From assembly GCF_030272615.1 (NCBI RefSeq), contig NC_081406.1, positions 397,692,439 to 397,745,938 of the forward strand: DNA of 53,500 nt, written 5' to 3'. This DNA comes from Cryptomeria japonica (taxonomy: Eukaryota; Streptophyta; Pinopsida; Cupressales; Cupressaceae). The notes under the pieces were generated by a model that saw only the letters and a program-made list of their open reading frames with translations, did no database searches and was not told where the DNA came from. Below, piece after piece: positions 11,401-21,840 of the stretch (position 1 is its first letter; each line of letters starts with the position of its first letter). A program made the translations under genes and the position numbers.

Positions 11401-12594
11401 TTTCTGAATGGTATATTAGAAGAAGAAGTTTTTATTGAACAACCTGAAGGATTTGCTGAAGACAATAATAAAGATCAGGTATGTAAATTGAACAAAGCTT
11501 TATATGGTTTGAAACAAGCACCTAGAGCATGGTATGAAAGATTGCACTCTTATTTAATTAAGATTGGATTTATAAGAACAAGTGAAAACAACAATATTTA
11601 CATGAAGAATGATGAAAATGGAATATTGATCTCAACCATATTTGTTGATGATATTATATTTTGTGGAAATGACTCTCTATGTAAGAACTTTGGAAATGAA
11701 ATGAGCAAAGAATTTGAGATGTCATTAATCAGTGAGATAAAGTATTTTATAGGTTTACAGATACTGCAAATGAAAGATGAGATTTTCATTACTCAATCCA
11801 AGTACATAAAGGAAATCTTGAAGAAATTTGGAATGGAGAATTCAAAACTAGTAAGTACTCCTATGACTACCAACTGTAAATTATCAAAGAATAATGAATC
11901 TGCATCTATAGATGAGACACTTTACCGATCCATGATTGGAAAGTTGCAATATGTTGTTCACAACAGGCCAGACATAGCACATGTAGTAGGTATAGTTGCA
12001 AGATTCTCTGCAGATCCTAAGGAAACACACATGACAAGAATCAAGAGAATTTTTAGATACTTGAAAGGCACTAGGGATTATGGCTTAGTATATCAGAAAA
12101 GAAATGATTTTGATTTAAAAGTTTATACTGATGCTGATTGGGCAGGCAACATTGATGACATGAAAAGCACAAGTGGAGGAGCTTTCTTTTTAGGAGAAAG
12201 ACTAGTGAGTTGGCTTAGCAAGAAACAAGGATGTGTTTCACAATCAACAACATAAGCTGAATACGTTGCTACAGCATTGAATTGTACCAACATAGCATGG
12301 ATCAAACAACTGTTGGAAGGTATAAATGAGAAAGTTACCGAGCCAATAACTATATTCTGTGACAATTCTAGTGCCATTAACATTTCAAAGAATCTTGTTA
12401 TGCACTCTAAGACAAAGCACATCTCTATCAAATATCATTATCTTAGAGAAGAAGCTCAAGAGAAGAAAGTGGTGTTGGAGTATGTTAGCACAAAGGAACA
12501 AATAGCGGATATCTTCACCAAGCCACTACCAAGGGACACTTTTGAGTATCTCAGAAGTAAGTTAGGGGTCCTACCCCTATCTTCTACTCACTGA
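8410..12594 (+). pseudogene. gag-pol: Copia gag-pol polyprotein, five in-frame stops
   Basis: One frame of 1395 codons with no frameshift. Gag comes first, with a zinc knuckle near residues 283-296 (CFNCDNIGHMVSNY, last Cys replaced by Tyr). Protease follows (IIDSGCSHHMTG), then the integrase HHCC region (HKRFCHVN, CRGC), D-D-E core (HTDLCGP, RSDRGGEF, NGIAERRN), RT ([11 protein letters not shown], catalytic FVDDIIF) and RNase H ([24 protein letters not shown]). The order protease-integrase-RT-RNase H identifies Ty1/copia. Stops: TGA 9373, TAG 9760, TAG 10402, TGA 11239 and TAA 12253, each one C-to-T step from CGA, CAG or CAA; the TGA at 12592 is the natural end. The ATG at 8410 lies 51 bases after the primer-binding site. 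The enzymes copied and integrated the element's RNA; no active protein can be made now. Confidence 0.93.
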
Positions 12595-12987
12595 CTGAGT
12601 TCGGTGAAAGCATCAATTCGATGACTCTACAGAATATCTTTTAGGAGTTGATGCCGATTTACACACTTTAGGATGTTTTCTAAAGGTGTACAGGAAATAA
12701 TACAGGGAACAGGAATTGAAGACATAAATGCTCTGACCGAGACTAAGTTGACACATAACAACAGGAAATCACTTCATATAGGAAGAAATTATGTTTTAGT
12801 TCTTTACTTTTTGGCATTGTTGTCAAAGGGGGAGAAGACAGGAGAGAAGAGGAGAAGACTGAAGAAGAGGAGAAGACTAATGTATGCGGGAGAATTTTGA
12901 TGACAGAAGGAGAGCATTTCAGCATTTTAGAATCTCATAGCAATCCGAATCAATTAGGTCAAATCAATTGGTTTTGCCATCAATGCC
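12595..12987 (+). other. 3' untranslated region of copia B
   Basis: Non-coding stretch between gag-pol and the polypurine tract. It contains a second polypurine-like tract, CAAAGGGGGAGAAG, near 12824-12837, followed by a GA-rich run. Short ORFs here have no motif and look like chance. Confidence 0.6.
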
Positions 12988-12998
12988 AAAGGGGGAGA
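12988..12998 (+). other. Polypurine tract of copia B
   Basis: AAAGGGGGAGA one base before the TG of the 3' LTR. This is the plus-strand priming site of LTR elements and fixes the LTR start at 13000. Confidence 0.8.
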
Positions 12999-12999
12999 T

Positions 13000-14370
13000 T
13001 GTTGGCATTTGGCATTATAACAAACAAGGAGATATTGTTGGCATTTCATAAGGATATTGAGAAGGTTGTTGATGATTATGGATATAACTAATTAAGGATG
13101 TTTACTATCTTAATATTATTATTTTGTCATTGATGTCAAGAAATTGATTTTCTAATTCAGTATGATGTTGCCATATCTTGAAAAGTATGATTTGATGAGT
13201 ATAAAGATGTCGGTAAAAGACACAGAAAGAATATGATGAATAAGGGGAGAAATAAGTTAATCAATGGGTAACTATTATCAAGCTAGACAATGATGAGATC
13301 ATGACAATTAGATTGTTTTGATATGCTACATATGTTATTGATTGAAAGGTTAATACTATACTATGTTACCGAGCAAAGAACCTAGTCGGTAAACCCTAAG
13401 GTTATCGCTATCGATTAATGAAGGCAGAATGTCTACCGAGTAAAGTTTAGTATTTACCGAGTTGCAATCGAGTAATAACAGAATACATTAAATGATTACA
13501 TGCATTATTTAATGAAGGAAGCTGATGAGCTAGCTATGATTAAATGATTGGTATGTCATGAATGAAGTTTGTTAAAGAATCTATGGCAAAGGAAAATCGG
13601 CAGGAAGATCTACAGCTTAGATTGAACTGCAATACCCTAGCACAAGTTTTGAGGCAGGGTAAAACATTTTCAGATCGAAGGATACATTGAACCTGGTCAA
13701 AGTTTGAAGATCTGATGGCTATGATTGATCATGGGAAATGTGATCAAGGAGATTAAGTGGTTGGCGAATTGTTTATAAATAGGGAACTGTTGATAAACAA
13801 TGTATGCGGGCAAGTGTATGCACAGGGATGCTACATAGTGATTACCGAGCACAGAAGCTTGAAGATCTGTTTTGAATAAATAGAGTATAGAGCCCAGCAG
13901 ATGGACAAGATTAGTTCTATGTCTATATTGTATTGAGCAAATAACAATCTGCTTTAGCATTTTAGATGTGAAGTTGTAGATAGATTTTATTACTGGTATT
14001 TAGTGAAGTGACAGAAAATCTCTTAATCGAGTGGACTTAATAGTCTTATTTGTAAAACCTCTAGCAAGGTGACATTCTGATTGAGTGTTTGAAATCCTTT
14101 AACAAGGTCACTTCTAACAAGGTGAAGATCCTAACAGATCTGAGGGAAATCCCTTAACCGGGTCACATCTAGCAATGTGTTATGAGTGTTATGATATTTA
14201 TATGCTTTTGAGTTTGCATGTTTAATGGTTTTGGTTATATTACTGAAGTATATGTTATCGAGGTTGAATCTGATGTTTTTATGGAAGATGAAGTTTGTAT
14301 GATTCACCCCCCCCCCCTCCCATCTTATTAGCTTGGCATCTTTAATTATCTTTAAGTATTAGAACTATCA
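13000..14370 (+). repeat. 3' LTR of copia B (LTR B)
   Basis: Starts TGTTGGCATTT after the polypurine tract and ends ...GAACTATCA, the same ending as the 5' LTR. From about 13245 on it aligns with 7063-8344. The first 245 bp have no match in the 5' LTR because that part was replaced. The start motif ATTGTTGGCATTT is repeated near 13035. The LTR has lost 120 bp relative to the 5' copy at a GTGTT microhomology (around 14180). It has a TATA box at 13774-13781 and a run of Cs near 14306. Confidence 0.85.
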
Positions 14371-15079
14371 TGCTAAGGAGCTTGCAGAAACCAAGGAAGA
14401 ACTGGAAACCCTAAGAGGCAAGTATAAGACATCACTAGCTAAAAGGAAGGAACTGACCAAACAATTGTTGGAGATCAATGAAAGTAGCTCTTCTGATGAA
14501 GAAAATATAGATACATTGGTTGAGGAAGTGGAGAAACTAAATGGTGAGAAACTTAACCCGAGGAGAGATATTGAATCCCTTACAATCCAGATGAGTCAAG
14601 AAATTGAAGCTAGGAGGGTAGTTGAAGACAAGACCAAAGATAAAGATCATGAGATCTTTAAGATAAATCAAGAGAATTGAACTTTTTATGAACACTGGCA
14701 TGAGGAGAAAGAAGAGAAAGAAGAAATCAAAGCAGATCTTGATATGACAATGTCTCTTAGAGAGACTCTTATGAAGCAAAATGAAGATCTTACTAAAGAG
14801 CTTGCTGAAGCTAATGAGAAACTTGCAAAATTGAACAAGAGTTCTACCATGCTGGATGAATAGATCCAATCTTAGAGGATGGAAGGTGATATCTGGGTTA
14901 GGATACAATACATTTGAGGAAGGAGAACCTTCTGGTACCAAGAGAAACATGCATGAAGGTAAAATAGCTCCTAAGGCTTAGAAGCCTACCGATAAGAAAT
15001 CTTACAAACCTGTTTGTTTTAATTGTCATAAACTAGGACATACTGCCAATGTTTGTAGAAGTATATCCAATGCTAATAC
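14371..15079 (+). pseudogene. Gag pseudogene, first part: coiled coil and zinc knuckle 1
   Basis: Open frame starting exactly at the LTR edge (AKELAETKEELETLRGKY...), strongly coiled-coil, with stops after about residue 103 and near 14863. A frameshift near 14890 leads to a C-terminal part with GYNTFEEGE and an intact zinc knuckle CFNCHKLGHTANVC (about 15017-15058). The frame is cut at 15079 by the LTR inserted at 15080 and resumes at 19148. The beginning of the gene is missing: copia B lies on its left, and the far flank of copia B is unrelated. Similar coiled-coil gags with several knuckles occur in antisense at 26013-27174 and 34246-35407. Confidence 0.7.
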
Positions 15080-18000
15080 TATAGTGTCCACCCTTGATTG
15101 GACTTATTTTGACTAGAGTTGACTTTTATATTATGCTTGATAGACTTATCTAGACTATATTTGGATGATGATTACTCATGTGCTTTAGTGACTTATGATT
15201 TATGTTAGACACAATTGGACATATGCTATTTTGATTATCTATATGGATGTTGGTACTATCATGATTGATCACGTGATTTGATGATATATGTACCTGATGG
15301 ATTTTATATGCTCAGTATGTGATGGATGATTGATAGATTAGATTTATCATGGTTTTGATGATGATTATGATTATGCTAACCCTACTTCATGATTACATAT
15401 GATGAGATGTTTATGAGATGTGTTTGACTGTCTTCGTGATAGAGACGATTCCACATCACTCATTGTGAGTGGGATGTGTCATTGCGATTCTCTATCACTT
15501 GCTTGTTCTATATATGTATATGTATATGTGGTATTGTCGTTTTGTGGTTGTAGGATTTTGCAGGTACCAGACATCGACTCCACCTGGCTTCACAGGTCTG
15601 AGCGTGTCTTTAGTTACAATGGCTTATGTGGTTTGGAGATGGCATGAGTTCCCCTCACATACTCTAGGTCTAAGTTGTTCACTGTGAGTAGTCAGCGTCT
15701 TGGCATAATTCGCCATGTCAATTAGTAAGCTTGGTCTTTTGGTATTGTGAGTTCAGTTTATGCTGGTTGATTTACTTATTTATGTTAGAGTAATTATGTG
15801 GCTCTTAATGTGTAATTTTATATTTGGTAATGTTATTTTAATGTACTTAATTTATAAGTTTTGAGTATTTAATTATTTGGTATTTATATTTATTTGATAA
15901 TCAACATTTATTGAATTTTATGATTATTTTAATATTTGATAAGCTTTATTGTTGTTTAATATTTATTTAATATTTGTGATTTAATCTTTAATGGTATTTG
16001 ATTATTTAATTATTTATTTGACCTTCTATGGTTTGATATTTATTTGACATCCTACATTTATTTGGTTCTTTAATTTATAGCTTTTGGTTTATTTGATTTT
16101 AATCCCCATTTGGATTATTTATTTACAACTTATATTTATTTAATAGTTTGACTTTTATTCCTATGTGGGGTGTATGAACACATTAAATCAAATAAAGAAA
16201 TAAAACAATCCCACTTAGCTAGATAAGTATATTTTATTTACTTTACCTACCCTTCACTCTCATTGGTTAAATTCAAAATGGGTGAATAAATTATATTATA
16301 TGGTGGATTGGTAAAATATACTCGAAAATGGAATATTTTGATTGGCCGAGATTGAGGCTAGGGTTTTTGGATTATTATTGCTTTTTATTTTCTTTCCCGT
16401 GAGGTTTTTTGGGTTGGTTGGCTCTTCTCTAGAAAATTTCTCCAGTAAGTTTTCTTCTTGGTTTTGGATTTCTTCTCTCTTGGATTTGGCTGGAGCTTGG
16501 ATTGGATTTGGTTTGGCTTGAGGGAGCTCTTCTTCAGCTTCAAACCATTACTTCAAGTTGCAGGTTGGAGTTCTTCACTTTGCATTTTGGTTTTCAATGG
16601 CTTCTCTGTGTATGCATTGTGTCTGCATTGTTTTTGGGTATTGGGTTGAAATATTATTTATTCTACAGTTTTTAATATTGTTGAAGGTTAATATTTGGGG
16701 AGGAAACTTTATATTATTTGGGTTTTTATATAGTTGCTGGAAAATATATGAGTTTGGTATTACCTGTGTATGTCGTTCCTGGTTCTGTGAAAACTCTTGT
16801 GAAGACATTTGATTTAATCTTGGTTTTTAGTCCGAGTTGATTTATTTCGTTTATACCTATGTATTCCTTGTTTCTGGGTGTCTCTTTCCATATGTTTTTT
16901 GAGCCCTTTTGTTGAGTCTAGATTTTATCATTTTACCCAAAATTTTTCTAATTTTTTCGTAAGCCTTGTGCAAAAAGCGTTGTTTCTGCAAAAGCGTTGT
17001 TCTATATTGCATTTGCGTTGTTCTGTATTGCATTTGTGCTACTCTGCGTAGCATAAGCACTATCTTAGGATACATAAGCGTGAATCTGGAAACATAAGCA
17101 CTGTTTTAGGATGCATATGCGCGATTCTGGAATGCATAAGCACTGTTCTTCTTGATAGAAGCGTTGTTATTTTTGGCAAAAGCGCTAACCTACGGGGCAA
17201 AAGCGCTAACTTGCCTGTGTTTTGTGTTTCCTCAGTTTTGGTCATTTTTGAAATATTTTCCCGAATTGATTTTCGTACCAGAGGCTTTATTTGAGGTCTG
17301 TTAATATTTTTCCAGATTTGACTTTTATCAGCTTGATGTATTTTGATGGTTATATGTATATTTACTTCTCTACACCATTGTGTATATGTTAGACTCTCTT
17401 CCATTTGGATAGGCCATGGATGATTGAGATGATTTCTATGTTGTTTTGGACCAGCAAGTGAGTAGGCCTTGTTGTGATGTTATCTTTTATTTGATGGCAG
17501 CATTTGATGGCTTGATATGCCTTTGTTTATTGCTAGCCAAGAGGTTCATTTTGGTATATTGATGTTGTTGTAGCCTTGCTTATGTTGTAAGAGTATGTGT
17601 GGAATTTATTGGCTGCATTGAGTATTATTTTCATGTAATTATGTTGGTAGAGCCTCTTGGGATTTATAGTTGGGCCATGTTAGGAGGAGTGGGCTTCCTT
17701 GTGATGACCGGGGTCATGAGAGATAGGCTTGCATGATGTTCCTTGTAAGGATGCATGAAGTCTAGACCACCAGGGCACATTGGAGTTTTTCATGATTTAT
17801 AAATAAGTGATAACCTAATAATTGATGGGTTTGGTAGTTAGATTAATTAATAAGATGATAAATTGAATTGTGTCTCATGAATTAGTCCTAGGGAGGATGT
17901 TTTAGGATAAGCATGAGAAGGCCGTGAAAACAGTAAGCTAATCTCCCTTAGTCTCTCATAGGTTGAGATGGCTCCACATGTCCATCAGGCTAGTGCCTTG

Positions 18001-19147
18001 TGTTATTATGTTATTATGTTATGAGGATGGCATGTGATGACACTCCACTCCTACATGTGTTTCCCCTTTATGATTTATGATTATGCTTATTGGATGCATT
18101 TATGTCTTGATGAGTTTTATGCCTCTGGGAGTTCATTCTTGTTGTTGTGTGAGTTCTTGCTTGAGAGTCCATGTGTGGTTAGTCTCCTTGGTTATATATG
18201 CCAGCTTAGGTTTAGAGTATGTGTTGGGACCTTGTGTCATCTCCTAGCACGGGGGGTGGTTCCATTGGTTCCACATGGTCAGGAGGTTGGCGCTTTCTAG
18301 CCATTGGGATGTTCTCTTGGATTCTTCTTGCGTGGATGTGAATTCTTCTTCATGATGTACTATGGATGTACCTTGTAGCAAATTTATGTAATGGATAAGA
18401 TGGAATGTATGTAATGTAATATCTTTGTATATAGTAGATGGATTCTTGTAGTAGAAAGAGTTATGATCATGATGTATTTAGTGTACCTGTAATTGTAAGA
18501 TGAATTATAGTTGGAAATGGGAATTTAGGCATATTTGTATTTGTACTATTGTAGAGATGTGATTTTATGAATCATGGAAATAAAGTGGATTATAGTTGGA
18601 ATAGAATGGAATTGCATTATGCATTAGTTGTATTATTTCATGGAACGTTTAGAGGATAGTTAGAATGTTAAATAATCTTGAAGGAGGAATATTTGTAGAT
18701 TAATAAGTGAATATGTTAGAAGATGTTAGTTGGGTCTAGTAAATAGGAATGATTCATAGACATGCACTGGTAGAAAGGAAATTATGCATATCATGAGGAA
18801 TAAGTAATGTTTTAGGTTGCATATCTCATGGTTAAAGAATTAGAATATGATGCATTAATGAAGGTGAAATATACCTATCGTGTGTGTAGTATGTTATTGT
18901 GGAAATGAATTAAGTAATGATGTTAAAGTACCCTAGAGAAAGATTACTGATGTTGTGTTATTTCCACTTGCGTTAATTAATGAAATGAGCAATGATGTAT
19001 GTTCATATTGGTTAGTTGGTTAATGAATGTAAATATATGGAGATGTTATATGTTGCATTAGTTGTTATTAGATGTTAATTAATTTTTTTTTATCTCCATT
19101 TGTATATTATTGTTTAGTTTCTTTAGGGTATTTTGGCAGGCATTACA
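15080..19147. mobile_element. Probable solo LTR, about 4.07 kb
   Basis: Removing 15080-19147 plus one copy of AATAC (15075-15079 and 19148-19152) rejoins the gag frame perfectly (...SISNANTGYRPNTRYV...). The ends are TATAGTG and CATTACA, matching as inverted repeats if the second base is a G-to-A change from TG. There is no coding content; the ORFs inside are short and motif-free. It has AT-rich stretches (15780-16150) and a 21-bp minisatellite. A 5-bp target duplication plus TG/CA-like ends fits a solo LTR left by recombination. I could not see a paired second LTR inside. The strand is not determinable. Confidence 0.6.
16971..17219. repeat. Degenerate 20-21 bp minisatellite, about 12 units
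   Basis: Units such as CAAAAGCGTTGTTCTATATTG, CATTTGCGTTGTTCTGTATTG and CATAAGCACTGTTTTAGGATG follow head to tail. The steady core is (A/T)AGCGxTxTTCT. A period close to 21 keeps frames open, so the minus strand shows seven-residue repeats, which are by-products and not genes. It lies inside the probable solo LTR. Confidence 0.75.
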
Positions 19148-19795
19148 AATACTGGTTATAGACCTAACACTAGATATGTGCCTAGAAAATTTGAAGATTA
19201 CTATTATACATATCTAACATGTATGGGCATAAATTTATTGAATGTAGGTATGGGGATAATTATCCAACACCTCATATGAATCCAAGATCTATTGGTGATT
19301 GGAGAATGAATTTCAATGACCAAAGAAACACAAATTGGCAAAGACCCCATGTTAACCGGTCTAGTCCTTATGAGATGGAGAAAAGAATTAATGTGATTTG
19401 TTCAATCTACAATAAATTTGGACATGTGGCAATGAACTATCAAAGAAGGATAGATAGAGGAAATGCAGGACTGTGGAAAGCATTTGGAATGACATGTTAT
19501 CATTGTAACAAATTAGGACACATTGCTAAGTTTTGTAGAACACAGAAGAACCAAACGGTGAATCATCCTGTAGACTAGAAAGGAAAGCAAAAAGTTGATA
19601 TTGAAGAAACCATAATTGAGATGAATAGAACCTAGAAGAATAAGAGAGATGACAAACCAGCTGATGAATCAAATTCTTCACCTAGTGTGGAGAATCCATC
19701 ACCGACAAACTAAGTTGTTTCTACAACTTGGGGTGAGCTTATTATCAAATCTTGAGATGAACCCCTAGATGAAATACTGTAAGTTAAATCTGCAT
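19148..19795 (+). pseudogene. Gag pseudogene, second part: zinc knuckles 2-4
   Basis: Continuation of the gag interrupted at 15079. It contains a damaged knuckle (MYGHKFIEC, upstream Cys pair lost with a frameshift near 19215), a second damaged knuckle (CSIYNKFGHVAMNY, two Cys-to-Tyr type changes) and an intact one, CYHCNKLGHIAKFC (about 19495-19536). A basic/acidic tail follows with stops at 19576 and further on, ending near DEPLDEIL. The gag thus had four knuckles with no protease after them. A truncated element or a stand-alone gag family are both possible. Confidence 0.65.
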
Positions 19796-19831
19796 ATTCT
19801 GATGCATTTTGATGTTAATAAATTCATTAAT

Positions 19832-19843
19832 TGGTATCAGAGC
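19832..19843 (+). other. Primer-binding-site-like sequence
   Basis: TGGTATCAGAGC, an exact match to the usual plant copia initiator-Met site, two bases before the ATG of the next ORF. No LTR can be placed just upstream, where gag sequence ends 36 bases away, so it is either the remains of another element or a junction. Confidence 0.55.
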
Positions 19844-19844
19844 C

Positions 19845-21838
19845 ATGACAGTAAACAACATCAATGATCCAACTGGGAAATATGCCTATATTGTGATCGA
19901 GTATAGAATTTATTATTCAAGTAGAATGAACAGCATACCGACAACAGTTGTTCATACTGCCTACCAGATGGTAAAAGAGAATGTTGACTATGATATGGAA
20001 GAGGCACTAAGAAGTCAACTGATGGTGAGTATAGAAGCTCTGAAGAAAGACATGAAGATGAGATTCAAATTTGGACAATTGATTTTGGGATTGTTTTTCT
20101 CTTTCCAAAACGTTTACCTCGGTATTGGAGATGTTCAATGGATTGAAGGTACCCTGCACTACTTTAGATGAAGAACAACATTAGGATACTAAAGGATAAG
20201 TTTGATAATATTTCATGGGGTTACTCCAAGGAATTTTAAAAGAAAATGCATGCTAGAGAGCGAATATCGACAGAAGTAGTCAACCGGTATGAGAAGACAA
20301 TTTATTTTATGGTGGATACTGACACCTATATGATGGAAGCAATTATCCCTAGAACCACATGGGTATTACCTATGGGATATGTGGTAGACATGGATCTACT
20401 CATTGGTTATGCTAACTATCTGTTAGAGCAACTGACATATACCATTGTAGAGAGATTTGGGACTTATAAGGAAAAATCTCTACAAGTCCACTCTAAGCCG
20501 TAGAGACCAATAATTGCTAAGAAAATAAGGAAGGAGGTACAAGCATTTGCTGAGCAGGCAGGATTTACAAAAGAGCACATAGCAACAATAAGGGCTAAGT
20601 ATGCAGTAGAGCAAGGTGGAGCATCAAGTGTACCTATTGGTACCCCTACCAGTACTCCAACCGGTAAGACTAGAGCTGCAAAAGCCAAGGCAACAGAGAA
20701 GAAGATGGAAGAAGACAAATCGGCTGAATCACAAAGAGGGAAACCATCTAAAATTCAGATCTCGAGAAAGCAGAAAGCTGTTGATCCACCTGTTGAACAA
20801 GTTCAAACCAGAAAGAGGAAGAAGCAACAATCCCACAAAATGACAAATGATGAAGAGGCTACTAAATCAAAGGAGGATAAAAGAGAACTTAGAGAAAGTG
20901 TTAAGAAGCCTAAGGAAACCAGTAAGGGCAAGTCACCTAAGAAACAATTTACATTACAAGATTCTTTCAATAGAATGGTTCAAATAATCAAGGATTATGA
21001 GATATTAAAAGGTTTGAATACATTTTTTGTTCATTTATCTGAAAGTCAATAAAGGGAGATTGAAGATGCAGAATCTTCAGTATGAATAAATTTAGCAAAG
21101 CCCTTATTGAGCTACAAGGGTAGATTCCCAATTCTTTGTATAATCTTATTGATGCAAGGTGGTAGGATGCCGTTAGTCAAGACAATGAATTTGTTGATTA
21201 TATCTTTAACCACCTACAACCGAAAGAAAGTGAAGAAGAAAATGAACAACTAAAGGTTAATGAAAAGGCATCATTCAGATCCAAGAAGAGATTAACAAGA
21301 ATGTTAATAGGAGAGACCGAATCAGTCCAGAAAGAGACTAAGATTTTGATCAAGAAGGCTTTTAGGTCTCATCTCAGATGAAGAAGAAGAAAAAAATGAA
21401 CAAGTTGAGGAGGATAGTTCTCAAAAGCTAAAGGTAGAATAACTTCCTAAACGTGTTAAGATCACAGATTTTGAACCAGATAACAAGTATATGTATGATG
21501 ATCCTATTGATACTGAACTAATATTTATTCCTGATGATAACACCAAAGATAATATTATTGATAATATAGATGTACTTTATGTTGATGTTAAAATTTTGAA
21601 CGACATGAGAAACAAGAGGAACAAGTTGAGAAGCAAGCTGAAGAAAAGAGCTATGATGAGCCATCGGTGAACACACGACCTATTGATAGTCAAATCCCAT
21701 TGGTAAGTGTAATTGTTGATGACAGTCAAAAAGAAAAGATCGATGAAAAGACTGATGAGGAAGTACCGGTAAATGAACAAAATGTGGAGACACAACCACC
21801 ACCGGTCAAGGACACCACTGAGGAAGAGAAGACATAAG
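19845..21838 (+). pseudogene. Decayed ORF of unknown function with Lys/Glu-rich tail
   Basis: Starts at the ATG right after the primer-binding-site-like sequence (MTVNNINDPTGKYAYIVIEY...), open to 20171. It continues in a second frame at 20246-21052 (one TAG at 20501) and in pieces to about 21838 with several stops and shifts. The N-terminal half looks globular (aromatic-rich, KMRFKFGQLILGLFFSF, TTWVLPMGYVVDMDLLIGYA). The C-terminal half is very charged with Lys, Glu, Pro and Ser. No zinc knuckle, protease, RT or integrase. Layout (globular head, charged tail) resembles the 568-codon ORF at 2411-4117, but I could not align them. It stops where LTR A sequence begins at 21841. Confidence 0.45.
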
Positions 21839-21840
21839 AA

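Larger units (their letters stand above)
6223..14370 (+). mobile_element. Ty1/copia LTR retrotransposon B with chimeric 5' LTR
   Basis: Complete in layout: 5' LTR, primer-binding site, one gag-pol frame in copia order (gag, protease, integrase, RT, RNase H), polypurine tract and 3' LTR. Both outer ends are TG...CA. The 5 bases outside each end do not match (TCATC on the left, TGCTA on the right), and the 5' LTR is a hybrid of two families. The left end therefore probably comes from ectopic recombination and not from the original insertion. On the right the element abuts a gag pseudogene. It is dead because of five stops. Confidence 0.85.

Noticed and set aside
16857-17404. Minus-strand ORFs with seven-residue repeats
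   Set aside because: They are the 21-bp minisatellite read in frame, and nothing outside the array supports a gene.
15086-19147. Helitron or DNA transposon as the cause of the 4 kb insertion
   Set aside because: No TC...CTRR ends or 3' hairpin, no long inverted repeats or transposase; the 5-bp AATAC duplication and TG/CA-like tips fit an LTR better.
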